DNA of 23,972 nt from Dissophora ornata (taxonomy: Eukaryota > Mortierellomycota > Mortierellomycetes > Mortierellales > Mortierellaceae): NCBI GenBank assembly GCA_025201705.1, contig MU616996.1, positions 3,760-27,731 of the forward strand. The letters run 5' to 3'. Below the pieces are notes generated by a model. The model was not told where the DNA came from and searched no databases. It was given only the letters and a program-made list of their open reading frames with translations. The position numbers and the translations under genes are program-made. Shown one piece after another: positions 1 to 11,180 of this stretch. Positions within the stretch are counted from its first letter, which is position 1. Every line of letters starts with the position of its first letter.

Positions 1-138
1 GCTCTGGCACTGTCGGAGGCACTCAAGACCAACACCGCTTTGACTACTTTGAACTTGCAGTACAACTCCATTGGGAATGAAGGAGCTCAAGCACTGACTC
101 AGGTGTCCAAGGCCAGCAGATGTGACATTTTGACATAG
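1..138 (+). CDS. 3' end of a leucine-rich-repeat protein (RNI-like), partial
   Basis: Frame 1 is open from the window edge to a TAG at 136-138 and encodes 45 residues. The stretch ALSEALKTNTALTTLNLQYN, followed by SIGNEGAQAL, is one ribonuclease-inhibitor-type leucine-rich repeat (about 28 residues, LxxLxLxxNxIGxxGAxAL), with part of the preceding repeat in front. The tail after it (VSKASRCDILT) is not a repeat. Proteins made of many such repeats (NLRC3-like or RNI-like) are very abundant in Mortierella-type fungi and act as protein-interaction scaffolds; their substrates are generally unknown. The 5' part lies outside the window, so total length, extra domains and start cannot be judged. The divergent C-terminal tail may mean a truncated last repeat or an unspliced intron at the end. 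Confidence 0.75.
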   Translation, partial: ALALSEALKTNTALTTLNLQYNSIGNEGAQALTQVSKASRCDILT

Positions 139-980
139 CAACATATACTGCAGACCTGTCGGAAATAGAAACAAAATCCAGCGCTAGGCAATTACAGAGA
201 CAGTGGCGCATCCAATAAACGGCATTCTTTTTCCCATCGACACCACTGTTCGTGGCATATTTTTGATACTGCCTACTTCACTTCTACACCTTGGAGTTCA
301 TCTATCGCGAACTCCTGGCCGGCATGCTTGTTTCTGTCACCCTAGCCCTGCGTTCCATACTTTAGTCGTGCTAACAACTGTGCATGCTGAGGGAGAAGTC
401 GCTGACAAAAACACGGATCCATTTTCTCCGTCAAACAAGGTTGCTCATGCATAGGATATAGGCACCCTTCCAAACAAAAGATCGATTCTAGTAACACTAC
501 ACTGTACACTTCCTTCAATTGTCTCTTAAATCATGGTAATTGATACTGTCAGAACCCAACAGGAACTGGGAGCCATGTCTAACATCATGTCGCCAGTCCA
601 TGAAGCGGCCTCTCTCCACAGTTAGCGACCATAAAGCTATCCGAGCCAGGCGCCGGTGTTGCAATATAACATTCGATATCCGGACGATCAACAGCGAGTA
701 GAAGCACGGAACTACGTGCTACTTGCTATTGAGCCGATATCTCCAAGTGCACTCTGTACAGCGGCAGAGAAAACGTCTGGCGCAGTTGCCTATTCGCCCT
801 CTGAGGTCATTGCGTTACATGTTGTGCAGCCCTAGCAGACTTGAAATCGTCCTTATTTAAAGTTTTTGTTCTCTCGCCCAAATCCTCTTTCTCTTCTTAT
901 CAAACATCGCTTACTCTTGCCCACACCCTCCTATCTACGTTCACTCACACTCGCCTTTGGAACTACACACCTCGACTGCC
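139..980. other. intergenic region and 5' flank of the uracil phosphoribosyltransferase gene
   Basis: No open frame here looks like protein: the candidates are short, lack family resemblance and have no consistent splice pattern. The last 130 bases carry a TATA-like box and a pyrimidine-rich CT stretch (about 870-960) of the type that surrounds fungal transcription starts. Confidence 0.5.
854..861 (+). promoter_or_regulatory. TATA-like box of the uracil phosphoribosyltransferase gene
   Basis: TATTTAAA lies about 120 bases upstream of the ATG at 981 and is followed by a long CT-rich tract, a common fungal core-promoter arrangement. It is inferred from position and composition only. Confidence 0.35.
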
Positions 981-2529
<1,549 letters not shown>

Positions 2530-2545
2530 TCCCCCCCAAAAAAAA

Positions 2546-2551
2546 AATAAA
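2546..2551 (+). terminator. candidate poly(A) signal of the uracil phosphoribosyltransferase gene
   Basis: AATAAA sits 17 bases after the stop codon inside an A-rich run. The position fits a fungal 3'-end signal, but the surrounding homopolymer makes chance likely. Confidence 0.35.
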
Positions 2552-2784
2552 ATAAAAAAAAGTTTGTTTGACGCAGTTCCTCAAAGAACGATTCCGGCGA
2601 AAGTGTCTGGCCATAACCATTATAAGCAGATATTATCGTGAACTAATCGAGGCTTGCATGAACATAGTCAATCTCATGGCGTGATAGGAGGAAGAAGAGC
2701 CAGTGTTGCCACTTCTTGTATTTTTCAGTTGCTTTCGAACGATTTCGAACGATACATAGATGCCCTTTTGCACAAACACATCTT

Positions 2785-4239
2785 CTAGGCATCATCCAAT
2801 TTGATATCGTAGTTGTATGTGCGCTCCAACCTCCACTGCAAGTATTCGCCCGCAGTCATGTTTCGGCCTTCCTCAAACTCTACAGCTTCCGCCCTCATCC
2901 CTTGTGTGATCAGGGGTGAAGGGATAGGATCAAGCTTCGTATCGTCGTTCGCATGAATGAAACACGCAATCGAGAACCGCGAGTGATGCAGCTGCTGAGG
3001 ATTGTACACAACTCGGTGCATGGTTGACTTCAACAAACCATTGGTCCACATTTGCAGGTGGTCCGCAATATTGATCAAGATTGCGTCAGGGATCACAGGC
3101 GCCGCCACCCATGGTACGTTCTTGTGGACTCTGGATGCTTGGACCTCGAGACCTGCAATGTCCTTCTGTAGAAGAAGCGTGATTGATCCATAATCCGTGT
3201 GGCTATACAGATGGTTATTGGTGTCAACATTTGAGTTTTAACATTATGTCGTAAAAGCACAGCGTTAGGGTGGTACATACCTTCCTGCCAAAGGCGAATT
3301 GGGGTCTCCAGACTGCTGAGGGTAGTGAAGGAACCTTAATGTGGTGCCCGATTCGGCGTCCCATTCGTGGCTCTTGTCAAAGAAGTGTCGTCCACCAGCC
3401 GTCTTGGGCACCTGAAGCGCGATAGCAAAGCATTGCATGATATCTCTGGAGAGGTGGTGCAGATCCTACGCACGCGATCAGCAAAGAAGGCTAGTTGTGT
3501 CAATGGAATGCCGAGATTACGCCCGTTTCTGTGATTCAATTAAAGTTGGAAATGGAAATTTGGGAACTTTGCGGGGAAAGCTCGGGAGAGGCACCAGGTA
3601 CTCATTCATACTTTGAAGAAGATACCGACTTTTTCTTGTCCGGCCTTGTCGCCTTGGACAAAGCAGTTGGTCACGTCATTATCGACTGAGGTCTTGCGGA
3701 CGTTGTACGCTCTATGTAAAATGTGGAAACATAGGTTCACAACACACTATCAGCTAGCGGATAACGTCAAATGGCGTTCTGCTTTTGCAGGTGCGAGATC
3801 GAAGAGCACTTACTCCTTCAGGTCACCCTGTGTCTGGTGCTCAGGGTCAAGACTTCAGTTGCACAAAGTAGAAAGAACAGTGTTAATTTCAAGTCGTACT
3901 TCCGATGCGCACTCTCCGAGCGTGTACACACTCCATAAGTCACGAATGGCTAACGACGTACGTCTCGGCCTTCATGGGCGTGTATCCATCGTTGTCCGGC
4001 CCAATGAGATGTTGACTCTTGTTTTGGAGTGGCTGCTGGAAGAAGCGCTCACTGCAGTTGAACATCTCGTCGATCAGATCTTGAGAGATACCATGGTTCT
4101 TGAGGTAGAAGAAGCCGATGTTCTGACTGGCCTCGCCAATTTGGCGTGCACACTCTTCCGGGTCGGAGGTGAAGAGACCAAAGTCGATCACTGGGATAGC
4201 GATGCTGGGGCTAGTGCTGTTATCTTTGTCGTTGAGCAT
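2785..4239 (-). CDS. 2-oxoglutarate/Fe(II)-dependent dioxygenase (isopenicillin N synthase-like), 5 exons
   Basis: Non-haem iron oxygenase that couples 2-oxoglutarate decarboxylation to oxidation of an unknown substrate. Exons in coding order: 4239-3962, 3852-3814, 3711-3612, 3465-3281 and 3202-2785, giving 339 aa. The N-terminal DIOX_N part shows IPVIDFGLF (about residues 15-23) and GFFYLKNHGI (42-51). The C-terminal double-stranded beta-helix carries the iron triad H202-x-D204 (AGSHTDYGS) and H263 (STMHRVV), plus the 2-oxoglutarate-binding R276-F-S278. Splice phases agree throughout. The segment between residues 130 and 140 is shorter than usual for the family, and the intron there contains an exon-like stretch in the wrong phase (see findings). 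It is divergent from MTG1 with 225 bp between start codons. The family covers gibberellin, flavonoid, antibiotic and many uncharacterised fungal oxygenases; the substrate cannot be told from sequence. Confidence 0.9.
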
Positions 4240-4464
4240 GGCGTAGAAGTGGGGTGTTCAGGTGGTGGAATGAGGAATGAGGAATGAGGAGAGAGAACGA
4301 AGGAAGGAGACAAAGAGGGAGGCTCTTTCGATGACCGTGGGTTGCTCCGAGCCATTCTGCCCACGCGCTGTGACCGCCAAATCGAAAGAAGGTCCGCAAG
4401 AAAAGGGACAGAGGCAGTTGATCGAAGGTCGAATGCACAGTCTTGTTCCTAGATTCTGATCGCG

Positions 4465-5948
4465 ATGAATCCCCTCAATGCTCGACGTGCCTTTGTCTAT
4501 GACAAGATCATCAACTGGTTCCCGGGACACATGGCCAAGGGCCTGCGACTGATTACCGAGAAGCTGAATGCAGTTCAAGTGATCATCGAAGTCCGCGACG
4601 CAAGGATATCATTCTCGTGTCCTATCTTGATTGATCAGTTGTTTACTGATTGCATTGCTGTGCGCTTTACTTTCTTTCTCAACCAAAGCATATTATCCTT
4701 AACTCTGCCAATGTCAAATGCCTTCCAATGTCTTTCTCTCTATCTCTCTCTTTCTCTCCCTGTATTGATCTGCCTCTGTGTATAACGTTGTCAACAACAC
4801 ATCCCTCTATCGTCCATCAATCACAAGTTTGAACCCATTGCCCAGAAGAAGGATCGTCTCATCGTCTACAACAAGGCTGACCTGGCACATCCTGACACGG
4901 AAACAGTAAGTCATTGACAGATCTCGACGTGTATGCAAACACAATAGACGTCCCTATTGACCTGTAGCTTCACTCCGTAGGTCATAACGAAAGCATTCAA
5001 GGAGTTCAAGGGTCAGGATGTCGTGTTCACTAACGCAAACGAGGACACAAACGTCAAGGGGATCATCAGCTATCTAGCCAGTACGTCGTAAATCCCTGCC
5101 TCTCGACTGATCTATCATGTGCCAGGATCCTAACTATTTTGATGTTTTCAACGACAGAGAAAGCAAAGGTCTCAGGGGCCGCGGCTGAAAAGGAAAAGAC
5201 AACGACAGTCATGGTGGTTGGGATGCCCAATGTTGGAAAATCATCGTTGATCAACTCGTTGCGGCGGATAGGTGTTAAAAAAGGAAAGGCTGCACCTACG
5301 GGGGCTATTCCAGGGATCACCAGGACAGTCGCTGGTACGATCAAGGTCCTGGATTCACCAAAGGTCTATCTCATCGATACACCAGGCGTCATGATCCCAC
5401 ATATCTCGGATCCCATATCGGCCATCAAAGTGGCTCTTACTGGTATGGATTTTATGAAGCTCTCGACCGGGATAGCTCATTAGTCAATGGCGCACCACTC
5501 ACTACATTATTACGGTATCACAGGTGCCATCTCGGATCATCTCTCGGACGAGGAAGTCATTGTAGACTATCTGCTTTTCCAGTTGAACCAAGCACAGGAC
5601 TACAATTACATGAAACTGTACAATGTCAAGGAACCGACCGATGATATCAACGTCTTCTTACCACAGGTGGCCAAGTACATCGGCGCTCTGAAGAAAGGAG
5701 GCGAGTACAATCTCGCGGCGACGGCCCAATTCCTGATCAAGCAATACCGGTTAGGGAAACTCGGGAGATTCACGTTGGATGATATCCGTCATGATTCGCT
5801 TGAAGAATTTCTGACAAAAGAGTTCGAGGACCCGGTCAGTCGGCGGCAGCAAAAGAAGACGGACAAAATTGAGGAGCGTAGGCTAAAGAGGATACATCAA
5901 CTGCGAAAAGCTGAGGAGCAGGAGCGTAATTTCGATGCAAAGTTGTAG
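4465..5948 (+). CDS. MTG1: mitochondrial ribosome-assembly GTPase Mtg1 (YlqF/RbgA family), 5 exons
   Basis: Circularly permuted GTPase that helps mature the large mitochondrial ribosomal subunit at the inner membrane. Motif order is diagnostic: NWFPGHMAKGLR at the N-terminus, EVRDAR, then G4 (YNKADL), G1 (GMPNVGKSSLIN), a GITR switch (G2) and G3 (DTPGVM). The C-terminal domain ends in a basic, Glu-rich tail. Exons: 4465-4659 (end uncertain), 4828-4905, 4981-5080, 5158-5442 and 5524-5948, giving 360 aa. The junction between exons 1 and 2 is the weak point. Family homology predicts SSINHKFEP directly after DARISF, and codons for it are present at 4812-4836, but no AG acceptor precedes them. The model given uses the first AG after them (4826-4827) with an in-phase GTGCGC donor at 4660, which replaces those residues with unrelated ones. 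Other junctions are clean. Confidence 0.9.
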
Positions 5949-6340
5949 TACCTAACAACGTTGACGCAAATAAATATAGCGCACCACCTCTTATCAATAA
6001 TCACAACATAGTAGACATGATCCGAGCGACTCATTTATGCCTATAGCATATCATTATTATTCTACTACACAAATACAAATGCAAGCGCCGCTCCAAATTA
6101 AGGGCAAGTGGGGTTAGTTAGGCGATAACTGTCGTAGAACAGGGGGAGCTGTATGTACCTTTCCAGCCTCAGAGTTGACTACATTGGCTAGTCAAAGCTA
6201 TAGCCCGCAGCTTTAATATGGACAAGGTGATTTTTCGCGCGAGCAATGTCTCTTGGGGTTACAACGATCAATTATTTTATTTTTCAATGTTGTTTGAAGC
6301 ACTTTCTGGTATCGATTTGTACGCATGTTTATCGACCTTA
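5949..6340. other. convergent intergenic region between MTG1 and the sphingomyelinase gene
   Basis: AT-rich spacer shared by the 3' ends of two convergent genes. An AATAAA at 5969-5974 lies 21 bases after the MTG1 stop and is a plausible 3'-processing signal. I see no gene here. Confidence 0.5.
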
Positions 6341-8513
6341 TCACAACTCCGAGGTCAGTCCGCACAGTCTCTTGTTCCAGGGTCGAGACTCTGCGCGCTT
6401 GTACAGACTATGCAATCCCGTAGGATCAGCAGCCTCTGCCACCAGATTCATTTCATCACCATCATCCTCTCGCTTGAGCGAAAAGCTAATGCCGCTGCAA
6501 TTATCCGAGCTCTTGCCCGCACGCAGGTTGCAAATAATCTCCTTGGGGCAAGGACCGGTAGCTGGGCATTCAGCTTGACGGTTTGCGGACTTGCCACGGT
6601 ATGTCCAGTACTTTTGGAAGGCGACGTTGTTATTCTCAAAGGCCGTGGTGACACTGTGCCACCAGGAGGCGCTGAGTGGGGCATTGTCTGCGATGGGGGC
6701 ATAGGCGCCGTAGGCTTGGCGGGCAGAATACTCCAGGTGCCAGTTAGGGGAAGAGCCGGAGGCGTCCCAAGTGGAGGCTTGGTTGAGATCGGCAATATAG
6801 GTCAGAGAATCGAACACGTTCCAGCTCTTGGTGTCGACTTTGTAGACACGGAAGCCGGGGTTGAGGTCAGTATATGGAGTGACAGAGGGACCGATCCAGC
6901 CGGTCGCAATGGCGTTTTGAGTGCTCTTGGCACCAGGACCGTAGTAAAGTGCGAACTCGTCATAATGGGTGTGACCAAAGAATTGTTCCGCAATAACGTG
7001 AGGGGAATAACGCTGGACAACCTGGTAGTAAAGAGCAGACCAATTCTGAAGACAGTCGGTTTGCGAGGGTCCAACGTGGCTGATGATCCAGACACGCTCA
7101 CCGGCATCTTCGGCAGCCTGGAGCTGAGTGATGAGCCACTTGAGTTCACCGTTGGGGTCATGGTCGCTGGTCTTGCCGTAGAGGTAAAAGTTCATGGTAT
7201 AGCAAAAGTTGGTGTTAAGGGAGATGATGCGGAAGCCGGGCTGAGGGCTGACGGTGTAGGCACCGTAGTTCTTAACAGAGTTGACAGCATCAGCGGGCAA
7301 CCAACGCGACCAATCGTCAGCCAAGCTGCTGTATAACCATGAAATGTCACCGCCAGAAGCTTTGGTAGGGAACAGGCTGTGGAAAAAAAATAAACATTAA
7401 TTGCTTCTTCATAATTGTTTACATTCATGTCATCGAAAAAACCTTCCGAGGCAAAACTTACTTTGTAGGTCCCGCTTCGTGGTTTCCAACGGTAGGATAT
7501 ACCTTGCTAGAAATGCCAGCCTGCATAGTCTTATATGCAAGCTCCTCCACAATAACAACCGATTCCTTGTTCTGCTGCCAAACATTGTGAGGAGGAATAT
7601 CTCCTGTGAGGATGCTGAAGCTGACGTTGGCAACCTTGGGCACGAACTTGAGCATATCCTGCCCGAGCTTGATAGGAGCGTCGCATTTGTAGTCGCCCCA
7701 GGTGGAGGCAGCGCGCTTGGGTGTCAAAGGCGAATCAGAGTACTTGCGGCAGCACAGGGGCCTGTTGCAGTCGCCTTCAGCGCCAGGGACGTACTCATTG
7801 TCGACATGCCAGCTAGTAACACCAGGCAATCGAAATTATTAGCGTTTGAGCAAGGCAACACTCAAATGTGCGGATGATTAAAGCATGCGAGTTTGAGAGT
7901 AACATACTCGGATATGTGCAAAACGTCGATCTGGTTGCCGCTGTGAGTGGGCGCGACAGCATTTGCAGGCCTGGGCTTGGGGAAAGTCAGAGTGCCGGAA
8001 GAAACACCAGGAGCGGGGCAGGCACCCAAGACCTGGAAGCAAAGGTACTTGCCATCTCCGGAAAGGAGACTAGCTTGCAACAGAGCATCAACAAGAACGG
8101 GACCTTGGGAGTACACAAGACCAGTGCACTAGGAAAGCAGGGACGCATCATTAAAATATGATTAATGTGTAAAAGAGCGAGAATGTGCGCGAAGGATGCA
8201 TCCTATTACTCATATTGGTGACTGATATACTCTCAAATCCACTTACGACATCCTTCGGCATAGCTTTGAACTCAGAGCAGAGGCCAGCAGCGACATCTAG
8301 TACCCATTTCTTGTTCAGGTACGCAACATCTTTGGCGCCAACGAGGGCAGAAACACAGGCACCACATTCAAGACTCTTGACAGCCTTTGTGAACAAATCA
8401 CGGAGCTTGTCCATGACCAATCCTCGCTTGTCAAGGTGGACAGGGGTAGGGGCAGCATAGACCGAGGAGGCGACTGCCAAGGAGAGAATGACGGTTGGAA
8501 TTCTGATACGCAT
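6341..8513 (-). CDS. secreted acid-sphingomyelinase-like phosphodiesterase (saposin B + metallophosphatase), 4 exons
   Basis: Predicted secreted or vacuolar enzyme that cleaves sphingomyelin-type phosphodiesters to ceramide and a phospho-headgroup. Exons in coding order: 8513-8247, 8128-7908, 7812-7462 and 7376-6341, giving 624 aa, the usual family length. It has a signal peptide (MRIRIPTVILSLAVASSVYA), then a Lys-Arg pair at 29-30 that could be a Kex2 site. A saposin B domain follows, with its six cysteines at 50, 53, 79, 90, 119 and 126. The calcineurin-like phosphoesterase domain shows HISDWHVD (D163, H165), LTGD (D234), GNHE (N273, H274), ISH (H380) and GHTH (H415, H417), the full dinuclear metal set. 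Several NxS/T sites fit secretion. Fungi make little or no sphingomyelin, so the true substrate may be inositol-phosphoceramide or external lipid. An opposite-strand open frame at 6218-7336 is only its shadow. Confidence 0.94.
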
Positions 8514-8680
8514 TATGTAAATGGATTGATCGTTCGGGAGGAGCTCTTAGGAGTAATTGATCTCAGAGGGTAAAACGGTTCAGTAGAGGGCACAAGAATG
8601 CCAGGTAGCAAGGGGTAAGGAAGACTGGATATGGGAGGTCTGGGACAAGGGGATCAGTAGTTAGGATGGGCCATGTGTCT

Positions 8681-8687
8681 ATTTATA
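8681..8687 (-). promoter_or_regulatory. TATA box of the sphingomyelinase gene
   Basis: On the minus strand this reads TATAAAT (followed by AG), about 170 bases upstream of the ATG at 8513. Spacing and match are good for a fungal TATA promoter. No other gene competes for it. Confidence 0.5.
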
Positions 8688-9551
8688 CGGAACAAGTAGG
8701 CCATGCGCGAGGGCGGGTACTGCAACCCATGTGCCTGTCTGGCCCCATGTTGTTCTGGAATTCAAATTACATTCCTTTGGTGATGTGGGAGGAGATAGAA
8801 TATCAGGCGAACTGAATTGTCATGCATGTAGACTATGTTGATATTCAAATGCAAGGGACGAATAGGTCCCGGTATGTATCCGAAAGTAGATATTGACAAT
8901 GCCGTTACCGAGGAATGTGTGGAGAGAGAAAAATGCAAATGCACATGGTATCGTTCATCCGATCACTTAGATAAAATAAACAAATAAATAAACAATGCTG
9001 CCGTGCCTGGGAGCATATACCGGGCTCACTTTGCATTGCCGCCCCTTCGAATGAGAATGCTGAAATATACATCCGTCTAGGGACACCTTGAGAGCAATCG
9101 CGAAAGCAAGAGAATTCATGCCCTCATTGCGGTCACTGACAAGGAAAGACATGCCGCCCTGTCAATCCAAAACGTGTCATAATCACTCTATTCAAAAGGA
9201 GACAACTTTAGTTTTTTAAAACGCATCACCTCACTCTTAGACTCATCTTCTTCATCAGGCCTAACCGCGTCTTGATATTGTCATGGTGGTGGGACCGAAA
9301 GCAGAGAACCTTGCAAAAAGTAGCGAATTTGACTACTTGACATATTGAATAGCGTCCTTTGGTTACGATGTGAAAAAAATAAATACATAGAAACGGGCAT
9401 AATTGAGAGCACACAAGTTGCTGCATAGTCTATTCGCGTTTTTTTTCTTTGAAGAAAGAAGAAGGGTGGCTTTGTTTACCTCAGTCGCGCTTATTCTTCG
9501 GTAAAACAGGAACCGAAGACTTGTCATCAGAATTATCGTGGCGACTCGGCC

Positions 9552-9572
9552 AAAAAAAAAAAAAAAAAAAAA
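9552..9572. repeat. A21 homopolymer flanked by a GACTCG direct repeat
   Basis: A run of 21 A with GACTCG at 9543-9548 on its left and GACTCG at 9573-9578 on its right. The arrangement resembles a poly(A) tail next to a short target-site duplication, but only three bases (GCC) lie between the left repeat and the run, so no element body is present. It may be simple slippage. Confidence 0.6.
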
Positions 9573-9772
9573 GACTCGCAAGTTTCTAGCATCCAAATTT
9601 ACCAAGGATTAGAAACATTTCACTAAGAAGCTACATCGCCATGCAGGCTTTTATCTGCAAGGGTATACTTATAAGACCTGGATCTCAGACAGAAGAAAGA
9701 ATAATGGTGAGGCTTTTAATTGTAAGCGCATCCCTATGGCTAGGTGCATCTCTTAGTCCTGTTCTTTCTTGG

Positions 9773-9832
9773 CTCTCAGGCATCAAAAGGGCTAAACGAG
9801 CGGATCTCTTCAAGGAACTTTTAGCCTGAGAG
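9773..9832. repeat. inverted repeat with 9-bp perfect arms
   Basis: CTCTCAGGC at 9773-9781 is matched by GCCTGAGAG at 9824-9832, and the similarity continues inward imperfectly through an AAAAG/CTTTT pair. The 42-base loop has no recognised content. It could be a transcript stem-loop or a fragment of a small inverted-repeat element; no second copy was seen in the window. Confidence 0.4.
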
Positions 9833-11180
9833 GAGAAATTTATAAAGCAGAGGTATCTTCATGTATGCGTTCATCACCACGCATGGGTTCGTTGTCTATA
9901 ATTATAGGATGCTTTGGAGAGTTATGAGATGAGAACTACCACTAGCACTGGATATAGAAGCCCTAGATGCAAGTACATCAAGGCCTGGAACTTCCTGGTG
10001 ATATCTTCTAATCCTTCTTTTTTGACGTTTCGAGAAGCATTGTGCGACAGGGAACATACGACATTTTAAGGTCAGATATTACCATGGCCTCATCTGCAAA
10101 CAAAAAAAAAAGCAGGCGTAGAATGAGGGCGAGCAAGGCGCGAAAGGTAGACGCCGACACGACTAGGAGTGACACATGTTTCTTTGGATTCTCATTTAAA
10201 TTGTAAATAGATAACACGGTTTGTCGTTTGCCTGTTCAAACCAACACTACTGGTGGGAGACGTCGCCAATGCTAAGAGTCGAACCACCAGTTATGCATGG
10301 AAAGGCCATTTGATTGGGTGATTATCTGGCCAATTGCACCCGGAATTCATTTTTGCTCAGAAAGTGCTTGGGTCGATGGTGAGCAACGCCATGGCACATG
10401 AATTTATGTCAGCCCTCAGACCCTCTCTGCTCATGGGCGTATCTAGACTGTGTGCTGTCATGAAGGTTGGGACGATGTGGGAAAGCGTCGCAACAAGATT
10501 TGTGCGCCTGATGCCATCTCATCCAAACAAATAAACAATCATGGGAGCTTTATCTGAGGACGAGCATATGTTACTCGACGATGTAGCGCAAAGACCTCAG
10601 CTGTTCCATGGTTCATTGTGACTCTCATACGACTGATTTGTGATACGAAGGGTGAATGAGTACGTATGCTTGATTCAAACCAACCTCAGCGTCTAGACCG
10701 TCCTGGGATCGATCACGCAGCATCGACTTTGACGGAGACAATAATGTCGTATACATGTTGCCTTCACAGCCTTCACCTTGATTCGAGTATCCGCACGTCA
10801 AATACCGGGAATTACACACAAGGATCAGGGTCCAATCATTTCTGCATGCTGGTTCGGCCCTGAACGTGATGTGGCCGCTCAAAACTCCGATTTGGTATCA
10901 ATGTGGTGTCTGCGCCGTACCGGGACTTAACCGTCTCTCGTACCACCACACGTCTTGTATCCATGCCGGTAGAGTCTTTTGCCTGCGTTGCACCGACAAC
11001 CGAGGAAATTATTTTAAACCGCGCCCAAACACGCGCTTTTCGTCAAAATTAGCGTGGACCTCATGTCCAACCAAAACACGTCGATCGGTCACGTAAACGC
11101 GAATCAAGGGAAAGGATGGGTCTCACACTTTTATTACTGGAGGGTTGAGCACTCGGCTACAGAATCATTTATTGATGATG

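Larger units (their letters stand above)
8688..11180. other. 2.5-kb stretch without a convincing gene
   Basis: No open frame here has recognisable domains or a coherent splice pattern. Items seen are an A21 homopolymer at 9552-9572, a 9-bp inverted repeat at 9773-9781/9824-9832, and a short exon-like open frame on the minus strand around 9152-9080. Base composition is AT-richer on the left (8760-10250) than on the right. It may hold decayed gene remnants or a non-coding transcript; nothing can be named. Confidence 0.45.

Noticed and set aside
3613..4287. 224-codon open frame on the plus strand
   Set aside because: It is antisense to exons 1-3 and introns of the dioxygenase gene; its peptide has no family features.
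4603..4700. possible U12-type AT-AC intron in MTG1 (ATATCATT donor-like and TCCTTAAC branch-like sequences)
   Set aside because: The branch-like sequence is more than 100 bases from the expected exon 2, far beyond the usual U12 distance.
6218..7336. 372-codon open frame on the plus strand
   Set aside because: It is antisense to the large final exon of the sphingomyelinase gene, shows no domain and reflects codon bias of the true frame.
8967..9152. minus-strand frame beginning MSFLVSDRNEGMNSLAFAIA, flanked by an acceptor-like CAG and an AAG/GTGTCC donor
   Set aside because: It looks somewhat like an exon, but no partner exons with matching phase or recognisable sequence were found on either side; at most a gene relic.
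9641..9829. 62-codon frame overlapping the inverted repeat
   Set aside because: No similarity or motif that I recognise, poor context, and no neighbouring exons.
10096..10118. A-run followed by GCAGGC, also seen near 23331-23347
   Set aside because: The shared part is a homopolymer plus six bases and the flanks differ, so chance is enough.
10240..10310. tRNA-like B-box (GGTTCGACTC on the minus strand)
   Set aside because: The flanking bases do not form a T stem, and no acceptor or anticodon stem can be drawn.
10625..11100. short frames, one with a CGVC-like Cys pattern
   Set aside because: Too short, no splice partners, and the Cys spacing fits no zinc-finger family.
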